Below are positions 6,094 through 11,749 of a DNA stretch of 25,362 bases, piece after piece (position 1 is the first letter of the stretch; every line of letters starts with the position of its first letter). The notes beneath the pieces are model-generated. The model was not told the DNA's origin and ran no database searches. It saw only the letters and a list, made by a program, of their open reading frames with translations. Both the position numbers and the translations under genes were made by a program. This DNA is from a virus: IMG/VR virus record IMGVR_UViG_3300028595_000058, positions 1 through 25,362 of that record; one strand, 5' to 3'.

Positions 6094-6240
6094 TTATTTT
6101 TGCCCTCGCACGTGTTCTTCGAATAAATCGTACAAGTAATCAGTAAGGTTTTTACCTGCTTTGGCAGCCATTACAGATAATTTATTGGCTGTTGTGCCTT
6201 TTTGGTCTAGTTCGCCTTGTATTTTAACGAGTTTTTTCAT
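6094..6240 (-). CDS. Small ribbon-helix-helix-like protein (48 residues)
   Basis: The frame begins with ATG at 6240-6238, overlapping the stop of the 64-residue gene as TAATG, and ends with TAA at 6096-6094. The N-terminus, MKKLVKIQGELDQKG, could be the beta strand, and MAAKAGKNLTDYLYDLFEEH has the pattern A-x-x-x-G-K-[ST/N]-L-x-x-[YF]-[IL] found in the helix of CopG/Arc-type and antitoxin-like proteins. It is the second gene of a two-gene operon. A DNA-binding or antitoxin role is suggested by this pattern only. Confidence 0.6.
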   Translation of the reverse strand: MKKLVKIQGELDQKGTTANKLSVMAAKAGKNLTDYLYDLFEEHVRGQK

Positions 6241-6434
6241 TAAAATTCCCTCCAAGTTGCTTTTATACCTCTTTTTTTAGGTAAAGTTTCACCTCGCTCA
6301 GTCAACTCTTCTAATGCTGCTAAAGCTAAAACATTTGGTGTTTTTTTAACAACAGTTTCATCATAATAAACTTTTACTTCTTTTTTAACTGCTCCTGTTT
6401 TTTTGTTTCTGAATGTTACTAAATAAGCTTTCAT
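6240..6434 (-). CDS. Hypothetical protein, 64 residues, first gene of a coupled pair
   Basis: A basic protein with a beta-strand start (MKAYLVTFRNKKTGAVKKEV), a likely helix around ALAALEELTERG and a basic end. It has its own recognisable promoter (6461-6493 minus) and is coupled to the ribbon-helix-helix-like gene by a TAATG overlap. The pair sits between repeats D and C. The arrangement is like a toxin-antitoxin or regulator pair, but no known toxin family is recognised. Confidence 0.6.
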   Translation of the reverse strand: MKAYLVTFRNKKTGAVKKEVKVYYDETVVKKTPNVLALAALEELTERGETLPKKRGIKATWREF

Positions 6435-6460
6435 AATCGTATCTTTTTAAATTTGTTTAT

Positions 6461-6493
6461 GTAAATATATAGCATATATACGACATATACAAA
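6461..6493 (-). promoter_or_regulatory. Bacteroidetes-type promoter for the 64/48-residue pair
   Basis: On the minus strand TTTG (6493-6490) is followed after 20 bases by TATATTTA (near match to TAnnTTTG). The start codon is 27 bases downstream. Spacing and sequence fit the Bacteroidetes primary sigma factor consensus with one base off at the last position of the -7 box. Confidence 0.6.
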
Positions 6494-6577
6494 TAAAGGT
6501 TACAAAAAATAACCCCTTACCTAAAAAATAATTATTACGTCCGTATTTCAAATGTAGTTAAGTGGTTAAACGCCAGT

Positions 6578-6706
6578 GTATAACACTTTATAAAAATAAT
6601 AGCCGTATTCGTGGTAATTGAATCGGCTATACATTTATTTAAGTGTGTCATAGGTTGAAATATCCTGCAAGTAATCGGCTACTATTCTTATAATTTTTCG
6701 TTATGG
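6578..6706 (-). repeat. attC-like structured repeat D (129 bp)
   Basis: Minus strand: outer box CCATAAC (6706-6700), 6 unpaired bases, stem strand TTATAAGAATAGTAGCCG, 70-base centre, stem strand CGGCTATTATTTTTATAA, 3 unpaired bases, outer box GTTATAC (6584-6578). The stop codon TAA of the gene at 6701 lies inside the CCATAAC box, which is a common feature where cassette genes run into their attC site. Stem arms differ from repeat C mainly by compensating changes next to the outer boxes, while the centre is different in sequence but similar in length. Confidence 0.75.
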
Positions 6707-7093
6707 CGCATGAACCGCCCGCACAATCGCCTCGTTTAAACAAATTGCTTCCTCTTGTGCTATTTTTATGGCTTGCATGCAATAATGCCTAACTACTATA
6801 CTTTTATCATCATCGGTATTGTTGACAATTTTAGCGTACTTAACAATCTTCTCAGTTTCTTCAACAGTGTATGGGCTTATTACGCTTAATTCCTCCGCTA
6901 AAGTGCTTGGAAAATACACACAATCACGCGCCATAACACTAAATATAAATAATAAAAATTTACTTCGTTTTGCGGTTCTTTCAAGTTCTCTGCCAAAATT
7001 GAGGCAAGCTAAACGGAACTGCATAAAAGCTCCTATACTGGTGTTTAAGTGAATTAATTGTCTTTGTTCTAAATTGTAATATGGTTTCTTCAT
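6701..7093 (-). CDS. Hypothetical protein, 130 residues, cassette-like gene
   Basis: A largely helical protein with several cysteines (4) and a hydrophobic stretch around residues 44-56 (SKFLLFIFSVMARDCVYF) that may be a buried helix rather than a membrane span. The stop codon overlaps the outer box of repeat D, and the start is a few bases from the half repeat at 7106-7132. No family recognised, and no promoter of its own is obvious. Confidence 0.65.
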   Translation of the reverse strand: MKKPYYNLEQRQLIHLNTSIGAFMQFRLACLNFGRELERTAKRSKFLLFIFSVMARDCVYFPSTLAEELSVISPYTVEETEKIVKYAKIVNNTDDDKSIVVRHYCMQAIKIAQEEAICLNEAIVRAVHAP

Positions 7094-7105
7094 GTCCGTA
7101 AATTT

Positions 7106-7132
7106 TTACTATTCATACATTAACCGTTATAT
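7106..7132 (-). repeat. Half copy of the attC-like repeat (only the R'' arm)
   Basis: Minus strand: ATATAAC (7132-7126), 5 to 6 bases, then ATGTATGAATAGTA, which matches the first arm of repeats B, C and D. The partner arm is absent, and the ATG of the 130-residue gene follows 12 bases later. The half site starts 6 bases after the TAG stop of the degenerate gene at 7139, the same gene-stop-to-box spacing seen in the complete copies. Confidence 0.6.
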
Positions 7133-7138
7133 ACAAGG

Positions 7139-7308
7139 CTACATTCGTACTAACGGAGTAACCCAAACACCTGTTTCATTGCAGTATTTCTTTTCTATAA
7201 TCCTATCAATAGCAAATGCAGGCTCAAATATTGGGTAAGCACTTGCTAATGTGTAATTTTTACCATTTGTTGTATTTAATTGTTACTACACATAGCCTTG
7301 TCCATCAT
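7139..7308 (-). pseudogene. Frameshifted small gene, or two-frame coding sequence
   Basis: A start ATG ATG at 7308-7303 follows GGAGGTGA and overlaps the upstream stop as ATGA, but the frame stops after ten residues (MMDKAMCSNN). In the -1 frame, coding-like sequence continues for more than 40 residues through TLASAYPIFEPAFAIDRIIE and NETGVWVTPLVRM to a TAG at 7141-7139, with no start codon of its own. A single added base, or a -1 frameshift, would give one protein of about 56 residues. This may be a decayed gene or a sequencing error; the A-rich slip site needed for programmed shifting is not clear. Confidence 0.5.
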
Positions 7309-7568
7309 TCACCTCCTAAACTTTCGCCTCCAAAATAACCGGCAACTATATTAAATTCTCTTATAGAGTTTTTTCTAACTTGTCTTTCTAATTCGTCAAT
7401 AGATTTTAAATAAACATAAGCGTGTTTTTTAAATTCCTTTTGTTTTTTAATGCTTAATTCTATTTTATTTATCTTTAATTCCAATCTGTTTTTTGCAGAT
7501 TCAAGCTTATTATTCCATTGTAACATTACAATGTTAAATACTATGCTTATTATTAATATTGTTTTCAT
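7305..7568 (-). CDS. Small membrane-anchored coiled-coil protein
   Basis: An 87-residue protein with an N-terminal hydrophobic segment (KTILIISIVFNIVMLQW), followed by a long Lys/Glu-rich helix with heptad-like spacing (about residues 20-70) and a Gly-rich end (YFGGESLGGE). One membrane anchor plus a periplasmic coiled coil is the form of an i-spanin, but it is far from the endolysin and on the other strand, so that is only one option. Its start overlaps the upstream gene by 35 bases. Confidence 0.6.
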   Translation of the reverse strand: MKTILIISIVFNIVMLQWNNKLESAKNRLELKINKIELSIKKQKEFKKHAYVYLKSIDELERQVRKNSIREFNIVAGYFGGESLGGE

Positions 7569-7737
7569 TTAATTGTTTATCTAAAATTTTTTGAATTGAG
7601 TTTAATAAATTATCTATCTTTTTTCGATACTTTTTCGGACATCTTAACTCACCATGCAGATGAGCTATATTAGTTTTATTACAAGTAAAGTACTCGCTTA
7701 AAACGGTCCATTTAATTAAGTCTTTTGCTTTTATCAT
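7534..7737 (-). CDS. Small HTH-like protein, candidate Cro/repressor-type regulator
   Basis: A 67-residue protein. MIKAKDLIKWTVLSEYFTCN resembles the start of short phage DNA-binding proteins, with a possible helix-turn-helix around LSEYFTCNKTNIAHLHGEL, then KKYRKKIDNLLNSIQKIL as a final helix. It is the first gene of the minus-strand operon and faces the early plus-strand operon across a shared control region with promoters on both strands and a palindrome, which is the usual place for a phage regulator. Fold assignment is by pattern only. Confidence 0.6.
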   Translation of the reverse strand: MIKAKDLIKWTVLSEYFTCNKTNIAHLHGELRCPKKYRKKIDNLLNSIQKILDKQLNENNINNKHSI

Positions 7738-7751
7738 ATTTATTGTTTTAA

Positions 7752-7767
7752 ATTTGATTCAAATATA
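7752..7767 (-). promoter_or_regulatory. Leftward -7 element overlapping a palindromic operator candidate
   Basis: ATTTGA-T-TCAAAT (7752-7764) is a perfect palindrome around a single central base. It overlaps a minus-strand TATATTTG (7767-7760), an exact match to the Bacteroidetes -7 box, 23 bases before the start codon at 7737. The best -33 box, TTTG at 7794-7791, is 23 bases away, longer than usual. A bound dimer here would block the leftward promoter. Confidence 0.55.
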
Positions 7768-7811
7768 TAAAAAACTTTTTAAATAAAAAACAAAAAAATA
7801 TTATAAAATAA

Positions 7812-7842
7812 TTTGCAGTTAATAAAATTTATATTATCTTAG
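7812..7842 (+). promoter_or_regulatory. Rightward early promoter
   Basis: TTTG at 7812-7815, 19 bases, then TATCTTAG at 7835-7842 (TAnnTTTG with one change). The spacing is exactly that of the Bacteroidetes consensus. The predicted transcript starts near 7849 and leads into the tightly packed gene series that begins at 7888. Confidence 0.7.
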
Positions 7843-7887
7843 TAGAGCAATTGAGGATAACCTCACAAAACATAAAAAACAGAAATT

Positions 7888-8175
7888 ATGAAAACAAAAA
7901 TTAAAAACATCGAAGACAAATCTTTAAGAGAAAAAGTTATAAATACACACGGAGTTAATGCTTATAAAGCAGCCCCTACAAGTGAAGTTCTTGAAATGGA
8001 ATGTTATATATATAAGTTTAATGTAGAAAACGAAGGTGAATTTGAATATGTATTTATTCCGGAAAATAAATACACAATTGATGGATGTGTCGGAATAATA
8101 AATAATAGCAATTTCGTTTATAAAGTAGAGGCTGAAGAATTACGAAAAGAAGCAATTGAAATAATTAACAAGTAA
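7888..8175 (+). CDS. Hypothetical early protein, 95 residues
   Basis: First gene of the rightward early operon, 46 bases after the promoter. It has a basic, helical N-terminus (MKTKIKNIEDKSLREKVI), a beta-rich centre (ECYIYKFNV, FEYVFIP) and a helical C-terminus (EAEELRKEAIEIINK). Soluble, no motifs recognised. First-transcribed phage genes often modify the host, but nothing here shows that directly. Confidence 0.65.
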   Translation: MKTKIKNIEDKSLREKVINTHGVNAYKAAPTSEVLEMECYIYKFNVENEGEFEYVFIPENKYTIDGCVGIINNSNFVYKVEAEELRKEAIEIINK

Positions 8176-8185
8176 TAATATTAAC

Positions 8186-8338
8186 ATGAAAACATCAAAA
8201 AAATATAATGTAGCTGGTCAAATAATCAGTGCTAATACCAAAAAAGAAGCAGTTGAGAAATATATTTATTATCGAGATAATTGCTTTATGAGTAATTGCA
8301 ATCGCAAATTTTCAACGCTATATAGATTAGCATTTTAA
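8186..8338 (+). CDS. Hypothetical protein, 50 residues
   Basis: The frame starts with ATG at 8186 and reads MKTSKKYNVAGQIISANTKK to a TAA at 8336-8338, directly before the next ATG. Pattern: a beta strand, then a helix (TKKEAVEKYIYYRDN), ending with basic and aromatic residues. The placement in a gap of matching size between two genes, without extra spacing, supports it as real. Confidence 0.5.
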   Translation: MKTSKKYNVAGQIISANTKKEAVEKYIYYRDNCFMSNCNRKFSTLYRLAF

Positions 8339-8524
8339 ATGAATATTAAGCAACTTAAAAAAGAACTCGGATTAAAGGATAAAAACCTTGCCGAGTTCTT
8401 CGGATTAAATCCGGTAAGCTATTATAAAATCTCGGCCCGAAAAAGATACGAAGAAAGTTTTATTCAATGCATAATTATAAAATTTAAACACTATGAAAAC
8501 AGAGAAAATTTACGCTTTAATTAA
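8339..8524 (+). CDS. Small XRE-like HTH protein
   Basis: A 61-residue protein. LKKELGLKDKNLAEFFGLNP followed by VSYYKISARKRYEESF has the pattern of an XRE-type helix-turn-helix: the two recognition helices fall at about residues 16-23 and 26-37. The remaining helix is basic. It abuts the upstream stop and overlaps the next gene by 32 bases. Likely a small transcription regulator for phage genes. Confidence 0.6.
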   Translation: MNIKQLKKELGLKDKNLAEFFGLNPVSYYKISARKRYEESFIQCIIIKFKHYENRENLRFN

Positions 8525-8762
8525 AGAACATGCTGTCAAAAATACAATAACTTGGCAGCGAGGTAACGAAGAATTTAGTAAAAATGGATTAGACATTTAC
8601 TATGAATATTCTAATTGTTTTGATGTAGAAGAAAAAATTTTTAACGACATGCAAAAAGAAATTGAAGTTTCAGGGTCCTTAGAAATATACAATATTAAAG
8701 TATTTAAAAACGAAATCGAAACTGAATTAGAAGGTTTCACAATAGAAAGCACGGAGTTATGA
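8493..8762 (+). CDS. Hypothetical protein, 89 residues
   Basis: An acidic protein with mixed helix (KIYALIKEHAVKNT) and beta strands. It overlaps the HTH gene by 32 bases and the zinc-ribbon gene by four (ATGA). No motifs recognised. It is part of the early gene series. Confidence 0.6.
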   Translation: MKTEKIYALIKEHAVKNTITWQRGNEEFSKNGLDIYYEYSNCFDVEEKIFNDMQKEIEVSGSLEIYNIKVFKNEIETELEGFTIESTEL

Positions 8763-8911
8763 GAACTTACATTTGCGAAAATTGCGGAGAGACAGTATAC
8801 GGCAAGTTAAAAACTTGTACGGTATGTGGAAGTGAAAACCTATACGAAATTAAGTCTTTTGATTTATTCGTTGAACTATCAGAATTAACAAAACCAATAA
8901 ATTTAAACTAA
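8759..8911 (+). CDS. Small zinc-ribbon protein
   Basis: A 50-residue protein that starts MRTYICENCGETVYGKLKTC and continues TVCGSEN. Four cysteines in two CxxC knuckles, ten residues apart, form a rubredoxin-like zinc ribbon, followed by an acidic tail. It is tied to both neighbours by overlaps (ATGA and TAATG). Such proteins usually act as DNA- or protein-binding adaptors; target unknown. Confidence 0.75.
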   Translation: MRTYICENCGETVYGKLKTCTVCGSENLYEIKSFDLFVELSELTKPINLN

Positions 8912-9132
8912 TGAATAGGCTCAAACAACATGAAAACTGTATTGAAATACTAGAGGCCATTGAACGATTTGAAAGGTTTAAATCTGACAAAAAATACAGT
9001 ATATTTTTTCATTCTAATTATTTTACAGGAATGAAAAAGAAGCTTAGACACGAAATAGAAATTTACGAAATGTGTATTAAAAGACTAGAAGAACGTTATA
9101 AAAAACAATTAAATAAATTAATTAAATTTTAA
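8911..9132 (+). CDS. Hypothetical helical protein, 73 residues
   Basis: Very rich in Lys, Glu and Arg, almost wholly helical, probably a coiled coil (EIEIYEMCIKRLEERYKKQL). It lies directly upstream of the single-strand DNA-binding protein with four bases between them. No family recognised. Confidence 0.6.
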   Translation: MNRLKQHENCIEILEAIERFERFKSDKKYSIFFHSNYFTGMKKKLRHEIEIYEMCIKRLEERYKKQLNKLIKF

Positions 9133-9136
9133 AATT

Positions 9137-9751
9137 ATGGCAATTAACGCAACAAACACAGGCAATGCAATCGAATTAATTCCCCCAGGAAGTTATGTAG
9201 CAAGATGTTATTCTATGATTCATATAGGAACTATTAATGTAGAATATCAAGGGCAGACAAAGATGCTAAACAAAGTAAGGCTAACTTTCGAACTGCCGAC
9301 AGAGTTAAGAGTGTTTAACGAAGAGAAAGGAGAGCAGCCAATGGTAAAAAGTAAGGAATTTACTTTGTCTATGCACGAAAAAAGCACGTTAAGGCAATTT
9401 TTAGAATCATGGCGAGGAAAAGGATTTACAGACGAAGAAAGTAAGTTATTTGACATAACCAAACTTTTGGGAATTGATTGTATGCTTTCAATCATACATA
9501 AAGAATCAAAAAACGGTGGTAATTATGCCGATATTAGTAGCATTTCAAGAATTCCTAAAGGTATGAAATGTCCGCCACAAGTAAACGAAAATTTTGAGTT
9601 TAATTTTGAAGATAAATTCAATATTCAAGTATTAGAAAGTTTTCCTGATTTTATAAAAGATAAGATCAAATCCAGTCAAGAGTACATTAAAATAACAGGT
9701 GATTTAGAGGAAATTGAATTACAAAAAGAAGATGAAGATTTACCGTTTTAA
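9137..9751 (+). CDS. DUF669-like phage single-strand DNA-binding protein
   Basis: A 204-residue protein. The opening, IELIPPGSYVARCYSM, is of the kind P-x-G-x-Y-x-A found in DUF669-like phage replication proteins, with a beta-barrel-like middle. The last residues, EDEDLPF, match the acidic Asp-x-Pro-Phe tip of bacterial SSB proteins that recruits replication and recombination partners. It is followed by recombination genes, including NinG. Role: coating single-stranded DNA during replication and recombination. The tail is directly seen; the fold is inferred from pattern and context. Confidence 0.75.
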   Translation: MAINATNTGNAIELIPPGSYVARCYSMIHIGTINVEYQGQTKMLNKVRLTFELPTELRVFNEEKGEQPMVKSKEFTLSMHEKSTLRQFLESWRGKGFTDEESKLFDITKLLGIDCMLSIIHKESKNGGNYADISSISRIPKGMKCPPQVNENFEFNFEDKFNIQVLESFPDFIKDKIKSSQEYIKITGDLEEIELQKEDEDLPF

Positions 9752-9761
9752 TTTAAAAATT

Positions 9762-10160
9762 ATGAGTATAATTAAAAACACTTATGTAGAAATAGAGCAG
9801 CTTCAAATAGAAGCGATAGAAGGTAATATAAACGAGCTGGATGCGTATATACAGCTCTCAGACCTTGAAAAAAAAGTAAAAGAAGTAAAAGAAGGATTAA
9901 AAGATTATGCCTTAACTCAGTGTAGAAAATATCAAGAAAAAAGTTTCGTTCATTCTGGAAGAAAAATCCAGATTAGAAACACAAAACGATGGAGTTATAA
10001 GCACGCTAAAGCATGGCAAAAAATTACAGAGGAAAGGAAAACGCTTGAAATGAAAATGCAAGCAGCAAATTTAGCCGGATTGGACACTGATTCTGAAACA
10101 GGCGAAACAATAACACCTGCACAGTATGTGACAGTTGAAACTATAGCGATAGGATCATGA
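9762..10160 (+). CDS. Hypothetical protein next to the SSB gene, 132 residues
   Basis: I take the ATG at 9762 (MSIIKNTYVEIEQLQIEAIE), ten bases after the SSB stop, instead of an earlier frame-open start inside the SSB gene. The N-terminal half is a long coiled-coil helix; the C-terminal half has a basic patch (SGRKIQIRNTKRWSYKHAKAW) that could bind nucleic acid. The constant pairing with a DUF669-like protein in phages suggests a role in replication or recombination, but no catalytic motif is visible. It ends in an ATGA overlap with a tiny membrane gene. Confidence 0.65.
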   Translation: MSIIKNTYVEIEQLQIEAIEGNINELDAYIQLSDLEKKVKEVKEGLKDYALTQCRKYQEKSFVHSGRKIQIRNTKRWSYKHAKAWQKITEERKTLEMKMQAANLAGLDTDSETGETITPAQYVTVETIAIGS

Positions 10161-10294
10161 GCGAATACGACAACTTTATGTACGATTTGAATCCTAAAGG
10201 CTTTCAGCGATTAGTCAGGCTAATTTTAACGATAATAGCAGTTTCCATAATCACAATGTTGTTATTAAAATGTTCAGCTACACAGACATATTAA
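10157..10294 (+). CDS. Small single-span membrane protein, 45 residues
   Basis: The frame starts with an ATGA overlap at 10157 and ends with TAA at 10292-10294. It encodes one clear membrane segment, RLILTIIAVSIITMLLL, after an N-terminal charged part. It overlaps the next gene by 25 bases. Small membrane peptides inside replication operons are common in phages; function unknown. Confidence 0.55.
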   Translation: MSEYDNFMYDLNPKGFQRLVRLILTIIAVSIITMLLLKCSATQTY

Positions 10295-10659
10295 AAGCCT
10301 GCGAATATGCACAATTGCCGGAAAAGTTAGCTAATGAATTACTGGCTAACCTTCCGGCTAAAAGATCAAGCAAACAAAATTCTTCGCTGCACTTGTTTTT
10401 TAAGAAAATTGCAGACGCTTTAAACGAGCAGGGCCAGACGTGGAACTATCAACATTTGATAACTAAACAACTTATAGAAGTTCCGTTTTCTTTAGAACTT
10501 ATTAAAGAGTATATTTGGAAGCCGATACAAAAAACTTTATTCGGAACAGATAGTACTACTAAATTAACTACTAAAGAAATTAACGAAATAGTAGATGTTA
10601 TAAATCTACATTTTAGTAAAAATTTTGAATTAACTTTTGAATTTCCACATAATGAGTAG
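10270..10659 (+). CDS. Conserved-type phage protein beside NinG, possibly NinB-like
   Basis: A 129-residue protein. A central helical section (SSLHLFFKKIADALNEQGQT) and a C-terminal pattern of IWKPIQK, ...TTKLTTKEI... and ...VINLHFSKNFEL..FPHNE recall a phage protein family that lies just upstream of ninG in Bacteroidetes phages and may fill the place of lambda NinB. The resemblance is from memory of the family pattern and not shown by catalytic residues. Its stop overlaps the NinG start. Confidence 0.6.
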   Translation: MFSYTDILKACEYAQLPEKLANELLANLPAKRSSKQNSSLHLFFKKIADALNEQGQTWNYQHLITKQLIEVPFSLELIKEYIWKPIQKTLFGTDSTTKLTTKEINEIVDVINLHFSKNFELTFEFPHNE

Positions 10660-11020
10660 CATAAAAACGGTTGATAAATGGTTTTCTGAATACATAAGAA
10701 AACGAGATACACAGTCAGGAGCTGTAAGATGCCCGACATGCGGTGGCGTGATTACTTACGAAACATCGGACGCAGGACATTTCATTTCTCGCAGGTTTAT
10801 GAATACCAGATGGAACGAAAAAAATGTACATGCCCAGTGTAGGAAATGCAATCGATTTCAGTATGGGAATCAATATGAATTTGGTTTATTTATTGATTCA
10901 AAATACGGAAAGGGTGAAGCTGAAAAACTTTTATTCTTGTCTAAGTTAGAATACAAACCAATGCCACACGAATTAAAAGAAATTGCTAAATATTTTAGAC
11001 AAAAAATTAAAGAATTATGA
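10652..11020 (+). CDS. ninG: NinG/Rap-like recombination protein (Holliday junction nuclease type)
   Basis: A 122-residue protein; the ATG at 10652 overlaps the upstream stop, and I prefer it to a TTG upstream. RCPTCGG holds Cys27 and Cys30, followed by DAGHFISRR (His43), ...RWNEKNVHAQCRKCNRF (Cys63, Cys66), and YGNQYEFGLF. This is the hallmark of NinG/Rap, a zinc-dependent HNH-type endonuclease acting on recombination branch points in lambda. It is in a recombination segment after the SSB and NinB-like genes. Confidence 0.85.
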   Translation: MSSIKTVDKWFSEYIRKRDTQSGAVRCPTCGGVITYETSDAGHFISRRFMNTRWNEKNVHAQCRKCNRFQYGNQYEFGLFIDSKYGKGEAEKLLFLSKLEYKPMPHELKEIAKYFRQKIKEL

Positions 11021-11142
11021 AAACAGTAATAGTAACAGATTATCTACCAAAAACAAGGATATTAATTAAAGAAGAAGATAACGAACAGGAAAGAATACGA
11101 CATTTCAAAAACAAACAATTAAATAAAAAATTAAGATGGTAG
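11017..11142 (+). CDS. Small basic protein, 41 residues
   Basis: The frame begins with an ATGA overlap on NinG and ends with TAG at 11140-11142. MKTVIVTDYLPKTRILIKEE is followed by a basic tail (RIRHFKNKQLNKKLRW). Beta strand then helix, no motif recognised. Confidence 0.45.
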   Translation: MKTVIVTDYLPKTRILIKEEDNEQERIRHFKNKQLNKKLRW

Positions 11143-11267
11143 AAAAAGCCTTACGACAAAACGATCCAAGTGATTACTTTGATAAATTAAAAGTTAATGT
11201 AGTACAAATTAAAAATGAGGATTTAAAAAATGGAACAAATTGCAAATCGCGAATTGCAAACTGCTGA
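11136..11267 (+). CDS. Possible small protein, 43 residues
   Basis: The frame starts with ATG at 11136 inside the previous gene and ends with TGA at 11265-11267, inside the following gene by 38 bases. Long overlaps at both ends and no recognised family make this a weak call, but it fills the otherwise empty 87 bases between its neighbours. Confidence 0.35.
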   Translation: MVEKALRQNDPSDYFDKLKVNVVQIKNEDLKNGTNCKSRIANC

Positions 11268-11427
11268 ATTTTTAATTGATGAATTTTTAAAATTAGAAAA
11301 TCCAGAGGCGGTAAAAGAATATGTTAAAAGACAGGTTAAATGGAGCATTACACCAAACTCGACAACTAGCAAAATAATACAGTTAGCAGATAAAAAACTA
11401 ACTAAATATTATGAAAGTTTAGTATGA
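11230..11427 (+). CDS. Hypothetical protein, 65 residues
   Basis: A helical, mixed-charge protein (NRELQTAEFLIDEFLKLENP). It ends in an ATGA overlap with the next gene. No family recognised. Confidence 0.55.
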   Translation: MEQIANRELQTAEFLIDEFLKLENPEAVKEYVKRQVKWSITPNSTTSKIIQLADKKLTKYYESLV

Positions 11428-11639
11428 ATTTAAAAGAGATTGTAACAAGGGACAAGCGAATCCCAGTTATTGAAGATGAGTGTTTATTTGTAATAAAAGA
11501 GTACATAAAAGAGCGAAAGGGAATAGACGTAAATCCAGTAATTAATTTAGACACAAGCTTAATGCTTCAGTATCAAATTATGAATAGATTATTTTTATGT
11601 GCATCAAATTGGTATTTAGAAAATAAATACAAAGAATAA
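11424..11639 (+). CDS. Hypothetical protein, 71 residues, last early-operon gene
   Basis: The protein is helical with a short hydrophobic patch near the C-terminus (QYQIMNRLFLCASNWYLE). It is the last gene before the terminator at 11725-11749. No family recognised. Confidence 0.55.
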   Translation: MNLKEIVTRDKRIPVIEDECLFVIKEYIKERKGIDVNPVINLDTSLMLQYQIMNRLFLCASNWYLENKYKE

Positions 11640-11661
11640 TATATTGTTTAAATTAATTTTG

Positions 11662-11669
11662 TATATTTG
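11662..11669 (+). promoter_or_regulatory. Perfect -7 element between the early operon and the terminator
   Basis: TATATTTG is an exact match to TAnnTTTG. The only TTG upstream is 15 bases away (11644-11646), short of the usual 19, so the promoter is possible but weak on the -33 side. It would start a transcript near 11676 that meets the terminator about 70 bases later. Confidence 0.45.
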
Positions 11670-11724
11670 TTAAGCATTTTTTTAAGTAAAGTTTTTCATA
11701 GATAAGTTAGTATTTAGTGATTTG

Positions 11725-11749
11725 CCCCGGCTACGGTCGGGGATTTTTT
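11725..11749 (+). terminator. Rho-independent terminator after the early operon
   Basis: CCCCGGC-TACG-GTCGGGG forms a seven-pair stem (one G-T pair) with a TACG tetraloop and is followed by A and six T residues. It lies 85 bases after the last early gene and just before the replication module. Confidence 0.85.

Noticed and set aside
5548-6706. The large repeats considered as terminators or simple REP elements.
   Set aside because: There is no T run after the stems, the centre is 70-72 bases long, and the sites have conserved asymmetric unpaired bases and outer boxes, which neither class explains. REP-like repeats are still not fully excluded.
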